Shown: one piece after another, positions 17,561-25,691 of the stretch | Position numbering within the stretch: the first letter of the stretch is position 1 | Layout: each line of letters starts with the position of its first letter | Assembly: GCA_963775245.1 (NCBI GenBank) | Contig: CAVZID010000019.1 | Coordinates: 372,001-436,000, forward strand | Origin: CAVSWT01 sp963775245 | GTDB lineage: Bacteria; Bacteroidota; Ignavibacteria; Ignavibacteriales; Ignavibacteriaceae | Direction of reading: 5' to 3' | Length of the DNA: 64,000 bases | The notes under the pieces: model-generated | The model's input: only the letters and a program-made list of their open reading frames with translations | Databases searched by the model: none | What the model was told of the DNA's origin: nothing | Program-made: the position numbers and the translations under genes

Positions 17561-17942
17561 TTATGCAATAGCTAGAATTTGTTCAATTTTTTCTTTAAGG
17601 ATTTGCGGCGTAAACGGTTTAACAACATAATTATTTACTTTCGCATTTAATGCTTCAATAATATCATCCTTAACCCCTCTAGTAGTAACCATTAGAATAG
17701 GCAATGAATTAAGTTTACCATCGCTTCGAATTGCTTTTGTCAATTCAAGCCCTGAAACATTAGGCATGTTCCAATCGGTTATAACAAAATTTATTGAGCT
17801 ATCTGCTGCGAGCTTATCTAAAGCATCTCTTCCATCACTAGCTTCAATAAAATTCTGGTGCCCAAGATTTTTTAAAGAGATTAATTACTATTCTTCTCAT
17901 AGTAACCGAATCATCAACTACAAGAAATTTTAGCTCACTCAT
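17561..17942 (-). pseudogene. cheY: CheY response regulator with one-base frameshift
   Basis: The start ATG at 17942 opens MSELKFLVVDDSVTMRRIVI with the acidic DD pair. The frame then breaks at an A6 run (17868-17873, T on the plus strand). Removing one A joins it to GHQNFIEASDGRDALDKLAA, then NFVITDWNMPNVSG with phosphoacceptor Asp, LMVTTRG and the conserved Lys in VVKPFTP. The repaired protein is about 126 residues, a full CheY. The rest is intact, so this is recent decay, a sequencing error or, less likely, recoding. CheY-P binds FliM to switch the motor. Confidence 0.88.
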
Positions 17943-17967
17943 TTTATTTTCCTTAATAATTATTTAT

Positions 17968-18885
17968 TTAATTTTTCTTTTTATATGCGGTAGCTTTAGG
18001 GAAATTTACACTTTTAAAATTTTGTGTTATACTCATAAGAGATTCCGAATAGCCAATTAATAGGTAACCAACATTAGATAACGAATTATACAAACCGTTT
18101 AGCACTTTTTTCTTTGATTCATGATCAAAATAAATAAGAACGTTAGCACATATTATTAAATCATAATTTGTCATTGTGCTCATTCCTGCTGCATCATAAA
18201 GATTCAAGTTTTTAAACCTAACCATATTTCTTATTTTTGGGTCCAATACATAAAATTGGTCTTCCTCACGGGTAAAATATTTTGATAAATATTTAGGTGG
18301 AGTATTTCTTATCGAATATTCTTTATATACAGCCTGCTTTGCTGTTTCAATCACCTTATCGTCAATGTCGGTTCCTACAATTTCAAAAGCTATCGACGGA
18401 TATTTAACAGTAAATAATTCATTAATCAAAATTGCCAAAGTATAGGCTTCATCGCCTGTAGAAGAAGCAGCGCTCCAAATCTTAACTCTATTTTGTCTTG
18501 CTTTAAGCTTTTCATTAATAACATCGGGCAGAATGTGGTCGGTTATTGCACTAAACTGCTGCGGGTTTCTAAAGAAAAATGTTTCATTAATAGTAATAGC
18601 ATTATATAAATGTTTTCTTTCAAATGAACCCAATGGATTATATTTTAAATAATCTAAATAGGTTTCAAAAGATGGTAAATTCAAATAATTTATTCGTTTT
18701 TGCAGCCTGCTCTCCAATAAATACTTTTTATTATCTTGAAAATATATACCGCATATTTCGTAAATGTATTTCCTCCAGTTTTCAAATACGGATCTGCTCA
18801 GCGACAAATTTGCTGTTGTAGTCACTCCGATACCATTAGCTAAAAATTGATTTTCTTCGGTTTCGGTTTTACTGTAAATGCTCAT
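17968..18885 (-). CDS. cheR: CheR, chemoreceptor glutamate methyltransferase
   Basis: 305 residues. An N-terminal CheR helical domain (about 30-110, with NETFFFRNPQQF) is followed by the SAM-binding domain. Motif I is KIWSAASSTGDEAYTLAI, followed by EIVGTDIDDKVIETA and YDLIICANVLIYFD. It methylates receptor glutamates using SAM. It is the first gene of cheR-cheY-cheZ-cheA-cheB-orf. A sigma-54-like motif sits about 100 bases upstream. Confidence 0.96.
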   Translation of the reverse strand: MSIYSKTETEENQFLANGIGVTTTANLSLSRSVFENWRKYIYEICGIYFQDNKKYLLESRLQKRINYLNLPSFETYLDYLKYNPLGSFERKHLYNAITINETFFFRNPQQFSAITDHILPDVINEKLKARQNRVKIWSAASSTGDEAYTLAILINELFTVKYPSIAFEIVGTDIDDKVIETAKQAVYKEYSIRNTPPKYLSKYFTREEDQFYVLDPKIRNMVRFKNLNLYDAAGMSTMTNYDLIICANVLIYFDHESKKKVLNGLYNSLSNVGYLLIGYSESLMSITQNFKSVNFPKATAYKKKN

Positions 18886-18980
18886 GCTTCTCCATCAATA
18901 TAATTGGGTTTTACTTGTCCAAATCTTTAGCGGTTTTCTGCCTAACTTTATTATCGTAACAATTTATAATTATTTGAATT

Positions 18981-18996
18981 TTCAAATTAGGTGCCG
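18981..18996 (-). promoter_or_regulatory. Sigma-54-like promoter motif before cheR
   Basis: The minus strand reads CGGCACCTAATTTGAA, identical at 14 of 16 positions to the motif before flgB and with the same -24/-12 spacing. It would start transcription near 18971, about 86 bases before cheR. A weaker sigma-28-like arrangement (TCAAATAA-N11-TACGATAA) overlaps the region at 18951-18977, so either or both could drive the che operon. Confidence 0.5.
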
Positions 18997-19108
18997 TTTA
19001 TTTTGTTGTTTTTTCTAAGAATCTTGTCACAACTTTGTTTAATATTCTGCAATTGTAAAAATACAGCCAATCTATTTATCCTATTTTTTAACAACTTTTT
19101 TATTTAAT

Positions 19109-19579
19109 TCATATAATATTTAAGGAACTTCCGATTATTTTTTCAAAGTCAAGCAATGTTATTAATCTATTGTCAAATTTTATAACAGAAGTTATGTAAT
19201 CATTATTTACATTTCTTATCAAATCCGGCAGGGCATCAGCTATGCTGTTTGTTATTCTTAAAACTTCATTTACTGCATCAACAATAAAACCCGCTTTTTT
19301 TCTATTCAGTTCAATAATAATTATGCGTGTTTCTTTGTCAGCTTCTTTCTTGTTAATTCCTAATAAAGTTCTCAGATCAATTATCGGCAGGATATGTCCG
19401 CGAAAATTAATTATCCCCTCAACAAAATAAGTTGAGTTTGGAATTTTAGTAATTTCCAGGATTCTATTAATCTCCTGAATACATCGTATATCTATTCCAT
19501 ATTCTTCGTCGCCTGTTTTAAAGCTAACCAATTGAAGAGTGCTGAAGTCTACTTTATTTTCCGACTCAATATTTGTCAT
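19109..19579 (-). CDS. cheW: CheW, chemotaxis coupling protein (copy 1)
   Basis: 156 residues, the standard CheW SH3-like double barrel. It contains LVSFKTGDEEYGIDIRCIQE, EGIINFRGHILPIIDLR and FIVDAVNEVLRI. It bridges receptors and CheA. It is a single-gene unit with its own sigma-28 motif 165 bases upstream. It is paralogous to the CheW at 19949-20428, with the same motif order. Confidence 0.96.
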   Translation of the reverse strand: MTNIESENKVDFSTLQLVSFKTGDEEYGIDIRCIQEINRILEITKIPNSTYFVEGIINFRGHILPIIDLRTLLGINKKEADKETRIIIIELNRKKAGFIVDAVNEVLRITNSIADALPDLIRNVNNDYITSVIKFDNRLITLLDFEKIIGSSLNII

Positions 19580-19948
19580 CTGCTGTTTTGTTTCTATTCT
19601 GCATATTGAAAATTTTTTTTTATAATGATTTGCTCTTAACAGGTATTTTTCTTGAGAAGTTTTACTGGAAGATTTCAGATAGAATTTCTCAGAATGTATT
19701 TATCAAGTCTGTATCATTATGTTTAACAATAACATATTGTCCTATTATCGGAAAGATGATTAAAAAGTTAATATGAAATACGATAAAATTTTAAATGGGG
19801 TAAAATAAGTAGAGTTAGTTTTTAAATGACTTTAAATGGAATAATGCCAAATAGAAATGACTAAAAATTCATTTGAAAATCATTCAGTTAAAAAAAGGAT
19901 TTTTCTATAAATGTGAAATGTAGTTTAAAGATTTATTGATTAAATACC
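19580..19948. other. Intergenic region between the two cheW genes
   Basis: 369 bases without a supported gene. It holds the sigma-28 motif for the downstream cheW (19745-19771) and otherwise AT-rich sequence. No clear terminator for the MCP-cheW unit is visible, although the A-rich stretch near 19890 (minus-strand T's after a short imperfect repeat) might serve. Confidence 0.6.
19745..19771 (-). promoter_or_regulatory. Sigma-28 promoter for cheW copy 1
   Basis: The minus strand has TTAACTTT, 11 bases, then TCCGATAA. This is the -35/-10 arrangement of FliA promoters (consensus TAAAGTTT-N11-GCCGATAA). The element points towards cheW, with a leader of about 160 bases. Confidence 0.7.
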
Positions 19949-20428
19949 TCAACTCGCCATTTCTTCTATAGCGGCTGCTTCTTCCAAACCCATTATTTTA
20001 TTCAGGTCTAAAAGTATAAGTAAATTTTCTTCAAGCTTTCCGACAGCTTTAATAAATTCCCTATTGGCTCCGCTTACAATTTCCGGCGGGGCTTCTATAA
20101 TACTTGATGGAATTCTTAAAACTTTATTTACGGCATCAACAATAAATCCAACGGTTTTGTTTTCCAGGTCAACAAAAATGACCCTGGTATTTTTATCCTG
20201 CGGTTTCTTTTCAAGTCCTAGCCTTACTCTTAAATCAACAATAGGGATAACCCTGCCTCTTAAGTTCATAACACCTTCTATATAATCTTCAGTGTTAGGT
20301 ACTTTGGTAATTTGAGACATGCGGTTTATCTCTTGCACTTTAATGATATCTATTCCGTATTCTTCATTCCCGATTTTAAAGCTTACAAGCTGAAGCTCTT
20401 CAGAATTTTCGCTAAATGATTTTTCCAT
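19949..20428 (-). CDS. cheW: CheW, chemotaxis coupling protein (copy 2)
   Basis: 159 residues. The same CheW pattern is visible: LVSFKIGNEEYGIDIIKVQE, EGVMNLRGRVIPIVDLR and FIVDAVNKVLRI. It lies 13 bases after the MCP gene, so it is co-transcribed with the TonB-like protein and that receptor and may be its dedicated coupling protein. The C-terminus is acidic and Ala-rich (GLEEAAAIEEMAS), unlike copy 1. Confidence 0.96.
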   Translation of the reverse strand: MEKSFSENSEELQLVSFKIGNEEYGIDIIKVQEINRMSQITKVPNTEDYIEGVMNLRGRVIPIVDLRVRLGLEKKPQDKNTRVIFVDLENKTVGFIVDAVNKVLRIPSSIIEAPPEIVSGANREFIKAVGKLEENLLILLDLNKIMGLEEAAAIEEMAS

Positions 20429-20441
20429 TGCTATTTAACCT

Positions 20442-22517
20442 CTAATTAATTTCTACCACTTTGCCGTTGGCTCTTACTCCATAATGACAGCTTGAGTCTG
20501 ATATTTTAAATTTATTAATTAAGTTTTGAAGATTAACAGTTAACCTGCTTAAATCTTCTGAAGCACTTGCAATTTGATGAATTCCTGAAGCAGTTTCCTG
20601 GGTTACATTGCTGATTGATTCTATATGCCTGGTTATTTGTTCAGCTGCACTTGCCTGCACCTCACTTGCATCTGCAACCTGCATTGAAACAGATGTAACT
20701 TTTTCAGCATTAGAAATAATTTCTTTAAGAACGTTACCTGCTTTATTAGCAAGCACTTTTCCATTTTCAACTTCGGTTGTACCATCTTTTATAGAAACAA
20801 CTGCTTCTTCGGAATCCTGCTGAATTTGTTTTATCATACCGGAAATTTCTTTTGTTGCTTTGGTTGTTTTTTCTGCAAGTTTTCTAACTTCATCCGCAAC
20901 CACTGAAAATCCTCTGCCTTGTTCACCGGCTCTGGCGGCTTCAATTGCAGCATTTAATGCCAACAAGTTTGTTTGATCTGCGATATCTTCAATCACTTGA
21001 ATAATTTCACCAATTTGATCACTGCTTGTTCCTAATGCTTGGACAGTGTTTGCAGCTTTTTGCACAACTTCTGAAATTCTAAACATACCTTTAATTGTGT
21101 CTTCAACCACTTCACCGCCTTCTTGTGCTTTTACGCCGGCGTTTTTGGCTGTTTCCGCTGCAAGTGAAGCATTCTTTGTATTCTCTAAAATTGTATGGGT
21201 CATTTCCTCAACTGCGGAAGCAACTTCAGATGCCTGGGCAGTTTGCTCTTGAGCACCGGCAGCCATTTCTTCAGAGCTTGAAGAAATTTGCGTGGATGAA
21301 CTAGCCACTGCAGAAGCACTTTCAGAGACATTCATTAATGCAGAATTTAGTGAGTCTACAACTTTATTGATATTATTTTTAATGGTTTTATAATAACCCT
21401 GGTATTCTCCGGAAATTTTTCTTGTAAAATCACCTTTAGCCATAATGGAAAGGATTTCAGATGATTCATTTAAAGGTGCAACAACAGCATCAAGTGCAGC
21501 ATTAAACCCACCGATTAGCTCACCCCAAACACCTGAATATTTGGTTGTATCTCCTCGAAGTTCAAGGTCGCCTTTTTGATTTGCTTGGATTAATACCTTA
21601 GCATCTTTTAAAATTTCATTTATTGTGTCAACTTCTTTATTGAATGAAATCGCTAAAGAATCCTTTTCTGATGCCGGAATAACTTTTTGGATATTGCCCA
21701 TAGCAATTTGTTCAGCCGCGTTTATTTTTTCCTTTTGAGCATCTTGCAGCTTTACAAACATAGTGGTAAGCTCACCTACTTCATCTTGTGACTTATTCTC
21801 AATTTTTACATCATAATTGCCTAATGAAAATTCTTGAACTATTTCCTTCAATTTATTTATTGGTTTTGTAATTGCCGGAGCCAGATAGAAAATAAAGAAA
21901 CCAGCAACTATTGACCCTATAATTGCTCCTAATATTGAAAACAAGATAGTTGTTTTAACATCTGATTCAATATTCGAATTTAATTGATCGGCATTTGCTT
22001 CCAGCTTTTCTTGAAGTATTGAAAGAGCATGTGACAACTGTACTCCTACTGCTTCACCATCTGTAGTGGCAACATCAGCAGCCATATCATAATTATGCGT
22101 AGCCGAAGCGCTTAAAATAGCATCGGCAACAAAAGACTTATACTGGGCCCATAACGAATCAATTGATTTTATTTCCGCGTCTATATTAAAATTTAGTTTT
22201 GTATTTTTTAATGAATCAATCTGTTTCTGCATTTCCTTGTTTAAGCTTGTATAGTCTCCTGCATTCTCTTTAAACTTAGAAGCAAAAACAGGCATGGAAA
22301 GCTGCATCATTATATATTGAGTCTGTTGAAAATCAGTTGAAATTTTTTTCATGCATTTTTGAGGCTCAACATAATCCTGAAAAATCTGATTTTTAACATC
22401 CACCATTTTATTAACCTGGAAATATGAAAGTATAACTACAAATGCACCTACAACTCCAAGTATAAAAAATCCCGCTTGAATTTTTCTTACAAACTTCAAT
22501 TTTTTAAATATATCCAT
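20442..22517 (-). CDS. Methyl-accepting chemotaxis protein, 4-helix-bundle type
   Basis: 691 residues. TM1 is at about 13-33. A periplasmic helical four-helix-bundle-like domain covers about 35-190, and TM2 lies at about 190-212. Next come HAMP and a long run of HAMP-like helices (to about 400), then the signalling hairpin. The hairpin tip has VIEDIADQTNLLALNAAIEA, then ARAGEQGRGFSVVADEVRKL. The C-terminus YGVRANGKVVEIN closely matches the last residues of the other MCP and is not the enteric NWETF CheR tether. It is placed between the TonB-like gene and cheW. Confidence 0.95.
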   Translation of the reverse strand: MDIFKKLKFVRKIQAGFFILGVVGAFVVILSYFQVNKMVDVKNQIFQDYVEPQKCMKKISTDFQQTQYIMMQLSMPVFASKFKENAGDYTSLNKEMQKQIDSLKNTKLNFNIDAEIKSIDSLWAQYKSFVADAILSASATHNYDMAADVATTDGEAVGVQLSHALSILQEKLEANADQLNSNIESDVKTTILFSILGAIIGSIVAGFFIFYLAPAITKPINKLKEIVQEFSLGNYDVKIENKSQDEVGELTTMFVKLQDAQKEKINAAEQIAMGNIQKVIPASEKDSLAISFNKEVDTINEILKDAKVLIQANQKGDLELRGDTTKYSGVWGELIGGFNAALDAVVAPLNESSEILSIMAKGDFTRKISGEYQGYYKTIKNNINKVVDSLNSALMNVSESASAVASSSTQISSSSEEMAAGAQEQTAQASEVASAVEEMTHTILENTKNASLAAETAKNAGVKAQEGGEVVEDTIKGMFRISEVVQKAANTVQALGTSSDQIGEIIQVIEDIADQTNLLALNAAIEAARAGEQGRGFSVVADEVRKLAEKTTKATKEISGMIKQIQQDSEEAVVSIKDGTTEVENGKVLANKAGNVLKEIISNAEKVTSVSMQVADASEVQASAAEQITRHIESISNVTQETASGIHQIASASEDLSRLTVNLQNLINKFKISDSSCHYGVRANGKVVEIN

Positions 22518-22533
22518 CCTGAATCTCCGTCTA

Positions 22534-22959
22534 CTACTGTAATTTGAATGTTACAGGTATTGATAATTTTACTTTAACAGCAACACCACCGTTTTTGCCT
22601 GCTTTAAACTTTGTATCCTTTACAACTTTAATTGCAGCCTCATCACAACCTGCACCAAGACTTTTTACAACTTTAATATCATCAACGCCGCCTTGTTCAT
22701 TAACATAAACAAGCAGATACAATTTCCCTTCTATTCCTGAATTTCTAGCCATAGAAGGATATTCAATTTTTTTAAACATAGCTGTATAGCCATCAACAGG
22801 TTCCGGCATTACTTCTGCGAAAGCAAGATATGCTTCGTCGCTGGCACCACCACCTGCGAAAGCATTTATATTGGCGGATAAAAAAATTACCAAACAAAAT
22901 AACCCTAAAAAAATCGGGCTAAATCTTATTTTATGATTATTATATTTTTGGGGAAACAT
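22534..22959 (-). CDS. Periplasmic TonB C-terminal domain protein
   Basis: 141 residues. An N-terminal hydrophobic segment (about 14-36, ending NINAFAGGG) looks like a signal peptide or anchor. The TonB C-terminal fold follows, with IEYPSMARNSGIEGKLYLLV, YVNEQGGVDDIKVVKSLG and IPVTFKLQ. It lacks the Pro-rich spanning linker of true TonB, so driving outer-membrane transporters is doubtful. It lies 16 bases before an MCP gene and behind a sigma-28 motif, which suggests a chemosensory or flagellar role. Confidence 0.85.
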   Translation of the reverse strand: MFPQKYNNHKIRFSPIFLGLFCLVIFLSANINAFAGGGASDEAYLAFAEVMPEPVDGYTAMFKKIEYPSMARNSGIEGKLYLLVYVNEQGGVDDIKVVKSLGAGCDEAAIKVVKDTKFKAGKNGGVAVKVKLSIPVTFKLQ

Positions 22960-22992
22960 TTTTTACTCCATTATTAATTTGGTTTCTACATA

Positions 22993-23019
22993 TAATCGAA
23001 ATAATTAATAAAAAGTTGA
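22993..23019 (-). promoter_or_regulatory. Sigma-28-like promoter for tonB-like/MCP/cheW
   Basis: The minus strand has TCAACTTT, 11 bases, then TTCGATTA, close to the FliA consensus with the exact spacing seen upstream of fliC. It lies about 35 bases upstream of the TonB-like start and would place that gene, the MCP and cheW under late flagellar control. Confidence 0.55.
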
Positions 23020-23090
23020 TGTTTTTAATTAATAATTAGCTTCTTTTTTTGACTAAAAATTATGATCTTATTTAAGATTTACCGAAAGCA

Positions 23091-25283
23091 TTACATTTCA
23101 ACAACTTTCCCGTTTTCACGAATACCAAAATTTTTAGCTTTACCTTCAATTTTAAATCTTTGAACCAGAGATCCTAAATCATCTGTTAACCTATTTAAAC
23201 TTTCTGCTGATTTTGCTATCTCTTCGATACCGGAAGCACTTTCATGAGAAACATTACTAATTCCTTCAATGTTCCTGCTTATTTGTTCTGCTGTTGCTGA
23301 CTGCTGCTCATTTGATGCTGCTACTTGATTAATTATATCATTTACTTTATCTGCTTCTGATATTATTTCCTCAAGAATTTTACCTGAATTGTAAGCCAAC
23401 TCTTTTCCTTTAGTTACTTCAACTGTTCCGGCCTGCATAGATTCTACTGCAGCATTCGTATCTTTTTGGATTTGTTTAATCATTTCGGCTATTTTCTTTG
23501 TGGCACTTGTAGTTTTTTCAGCAAGCTTTCTTACTTCATCTGCTACAACCGCAAAACCTTTTCCCTGTTCACCTGCTCTAGCAGCTTCGATTGCTGCATT
23601 CAATGCCAATAAATTTGTTTGGTCTGCTATATCATCAATAACCTGAACAATCTCTCCAATTTCTTTACTGCTGTTCCCCAAAGCCTGTATAGAATGAGAT
23701 GAAGCATCTACAACACTTGATATTCTTTCCATTCCTTCAATTGTTTCTTTTACTGACCTTCCGCCTTCTTTGGCTTTGCCTCCAGCTACTTTAGCAGCTT
23801 CTGCGGCAAAAGTTGCATTCTTTGTATTATCCAAAATTGTTCTTGACATTTCTTCAACTGCACTTGCTACTTCCGATACCTGCATGCTTTGCTGTTGGGT
23901 ACCTGCTGCCATCTCTTCAGAGCTTGAAGAAATTTGAACACTTGCACTTGTTGTTAATTGAACAGCTCCGCCAATTTGTTCAATCATCTGACGTATTTGG
24001 GAAATGGCTTTATTAAATCCATTTATCAATTTCCCGAAATCATCATCATTTTTTTCTGCAACTGCTTCAACAGTCAAATCACCTTCAGCAAATTGTTCCA
24101 TAACACGCATCATTTTATGGGTTGACCTGGAAAGATAATTCTGCAAATCTTTTATTTCTTTAATAGGAGTAACGAGTTCAAGAGCTCCAATAATTTTTCC
24201 TTCTCTATTTTTTATCGGTGAACCGGAGTAAAGAATCGGCAGGTCCTCGTTTTTTGGGTGTGAAATTGTTTCATCAATAAATGTCCCATCGTTTTTCATT
24301 GCTTTATAGAGTACACAATTTTCCGTATTACAATGAGTTGTTTTAAACTGATCGTAACATTTTGCTCCAATTAAATTCTTTTGATCTTTACCAATAATTT
24401 CAGAGCCTTTTTTATTCATATATTGAATATTAAACTCTGGATCAATAATCATAACAGGCCCTGTTAAATTATCCAAGTGCTGAACCTGCATAAGAATTTT
24501 TTCTGTCATGAGGTTAAATGATTTAGCAAGTTTGCCTATTTCATCTTCACCATGAACCTGAACGCTAACATTTTCATTACCATTGATAATTGAATTAGCA
24601 GCATCTTCAAGTTCTTTAAGAGGTTTTGAAATTCGCTTTCCAAAGAAATAACCAAAGCTAATTGTTAACAATGTTATAAAAAATAAAACTCCAAGTATTT
24701 TATTTCTTATTGCAGAAATTGCAGTATCTACTTCATCCACATAAATTCCGGAACCAATTATCCAGCCCCAATCTTTAAATAATTTTACGAAAGAAATTTT
24801 ATCAACAGGTTCTGAAAAACCTGGTTTAGGCCACTGATAATTAACAAACCCTTCTCCCTTTTCCTTTGCAACTTTTACCATTTCAACAAATAAATATTTT
24901 CCGTTGGGATCTTTATTCTCTTTTAATGATTTGCCGTTTAATCCAGGTTTAAATGGGTGCATAATCATCTTCGGTTCAAGATCATTTATCCAGAAATAAT
25001 CATTTTGATTATATCTTAATGATTTGATTAAACTTAAAACTTTTTGTTGTGCTTCAGCTTTACTCATCTCACCATTTGCACATTTATTCTGGTATTCAAC
25101 GAGTAAATTGTAAGCTACTTCTACTGTTTGTCTTACATTATCTTCTTTGTTTTTATAATATGTTTCTCTTAAAGAAGGGATAAAATAAAAGTAGATCATT
25201 AATATGAATGGAATTACTATAAGTATAGAATGTACCGTAATCTTTGTAAAAATTTTCCAGTCTCTAATTTTTTTTAATCTCAT
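23091..25283 (-). CDS. Methyl-accepting chemotaxis protein, Cache-HAMP-PAS type
   Basis: 730 residues. TM1 is at about 15-32. A periplasmic single-Cache domain (about 35-190) has YFWINDLEPKMIMHPFKPGL and WIIGSGIYVDEV. TM2 is at about 195-215, followed by HAMP. A PAS domain (about 265-385) contains the Cys pairs KCYDQFKTTHCNTENC, which could bind a metal or a redox cofactor. The signalling hairpin has DDIADQTNLLALNAAIEA. The C-terminal tail FGIRENGKVVEM resembles that of the other MCP. It senses small molecules periplasmically and possibly redox state through PAS. It has its own sigma-28 motif. Confidence 0.94.
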   Translation of the reverse strand: MRLKKIRDWKIFTKITVHSILIVIPFILMIYFYFIPSLRETYYKNKEDNVRQTVEVAYNLLVEYQNKCANGEMSKAEAQQKVLSLIKSLRYNQNDYFWINDLEPKMIMHPFKPGLNGKSLKENKDPNGKYLFVEMVKVAKEKGEGFVNYQWPKPGFSEPVDKISFVKLFKDWGWIIGSGIYVDEVDTAISAIRNKILGVLFFITLLTISFGYFFGKRISKPLKELEDAANSIINGNENVSVQVHGEDEIGKLAKSFNLMTEKILMQVQHLDNLTGPVMIIDPEFNIQYMNKKGSEIIGKDQKNLIGAKCYDQFKTTHCNTENCVLYKAMKNDGTFIDETISHPKNEDLPILYSGSPIKNREGKIIGALELVTPIKEIKDLQNYLSRSTHKMMRVMEQFAEGDLTVEAVAEKNDDDFGKLINGFNKAISQIRQMIEQIGGAVQLTTSASVQISSSSEEMAAGTQQQSMQVSEVASAVEEMSRTILDNTKNATFAAEAAKVAGGKAKEGGRSVKETIEGMERISSVVDASSHSIQALGNSSKEIGEIVQVIDDIADQTNLLALNAAIEAARAGEQGKGFAVVADEVRKLAEKTTSATKKIAEMIKQIQKDTNAAVESMQAGTVEVTKGKELAYNSGKILEEIISEADKVNDIINQVAASNEQQSATAEQISRNIEGISNVSHESASGIEEIAKSAESLNRLTDDLGSLVQRFKIEGKAKNFGIRENGKVVEM

Positions 25284-25330
25284 TTCAAATTCCTAATATT
25301 TTACATACATGAATTTTAGTCTTACTTATA

Positions 25331-25357
25331 TTATCGGTAGTCCTACAATATTGTTTA
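25331..25357 (-). promoter_or_regulatory. Sigma-28 promoter for Cache MCP
   Basis: The minus strand has TAAACAAT, 11 bases, then ACCGATAA. It matches the FliA -35 core TAAA and seven of eight -10 positions. It lies about 50 bases upstream of the MCP start, and AGGAA precedes that ATG. The IS element inserted about 175 bases further upstream leaves this promoter intact. Confidence 0.72.
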
Positions 25358-25572
25358 GAAAGAAGTTAAAAGAATGGATATTTATAATGAAATCGACAGC
25401 CGATTTAATTAGGATAGATATGAATTAAAAAATAAACTGAGATGGGATTATCTGCCATTAAATTTTATATTCAACAAACCAAAGATAAAATTGAAAGTAA
25501 AAAGGTTGGGAATTAACTTTTCACATTTTTAAGTAGTGTAAAGAATTTTGTGTAAATGGTTAAACAAAGATT

Positions 25573-25617
25573 AGAGGATAAGTGCTGCGGAGCGTAGCGG
25601 AGCAGCACTTATCCTCT
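25573..25617. repeat. Strong hairpin inside the IS left end
   Basis: A perfect 16-bp inverted repeat, AGAGGATAAGTGCTGC (25573-25588) with GCAGCACTTATCCTCT (25602-25617), surrounds a 13-base GC-rich loop. It lies between the left terminal repeat and the transposase. It probably blocks transcription or translation entering from outside the element, as in other IS elements that protect themselves from host read-through. Confidence 0.75.
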
Positions 25618-25691
25618 GCACTCGAAAGCGGTATTGCTTTTGGGAAAATAAATAATATGTTTAACTTAAATCCAAAAGGAGTTTACACATC

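Noticed and set aside
17868..17873. Programmed frameshifting in cheY
   Set aside because: The A6 run needs a one-base correction of the type seen at other A runs here, and no stimulatory structure or conserved slippery motif is evident.
18951..18977. Sigma-28 promoter before cheR
   Set aside because: The -10 and -35 each deviate at two or more positions and a stronger sigma-54-like site overlaps the region.
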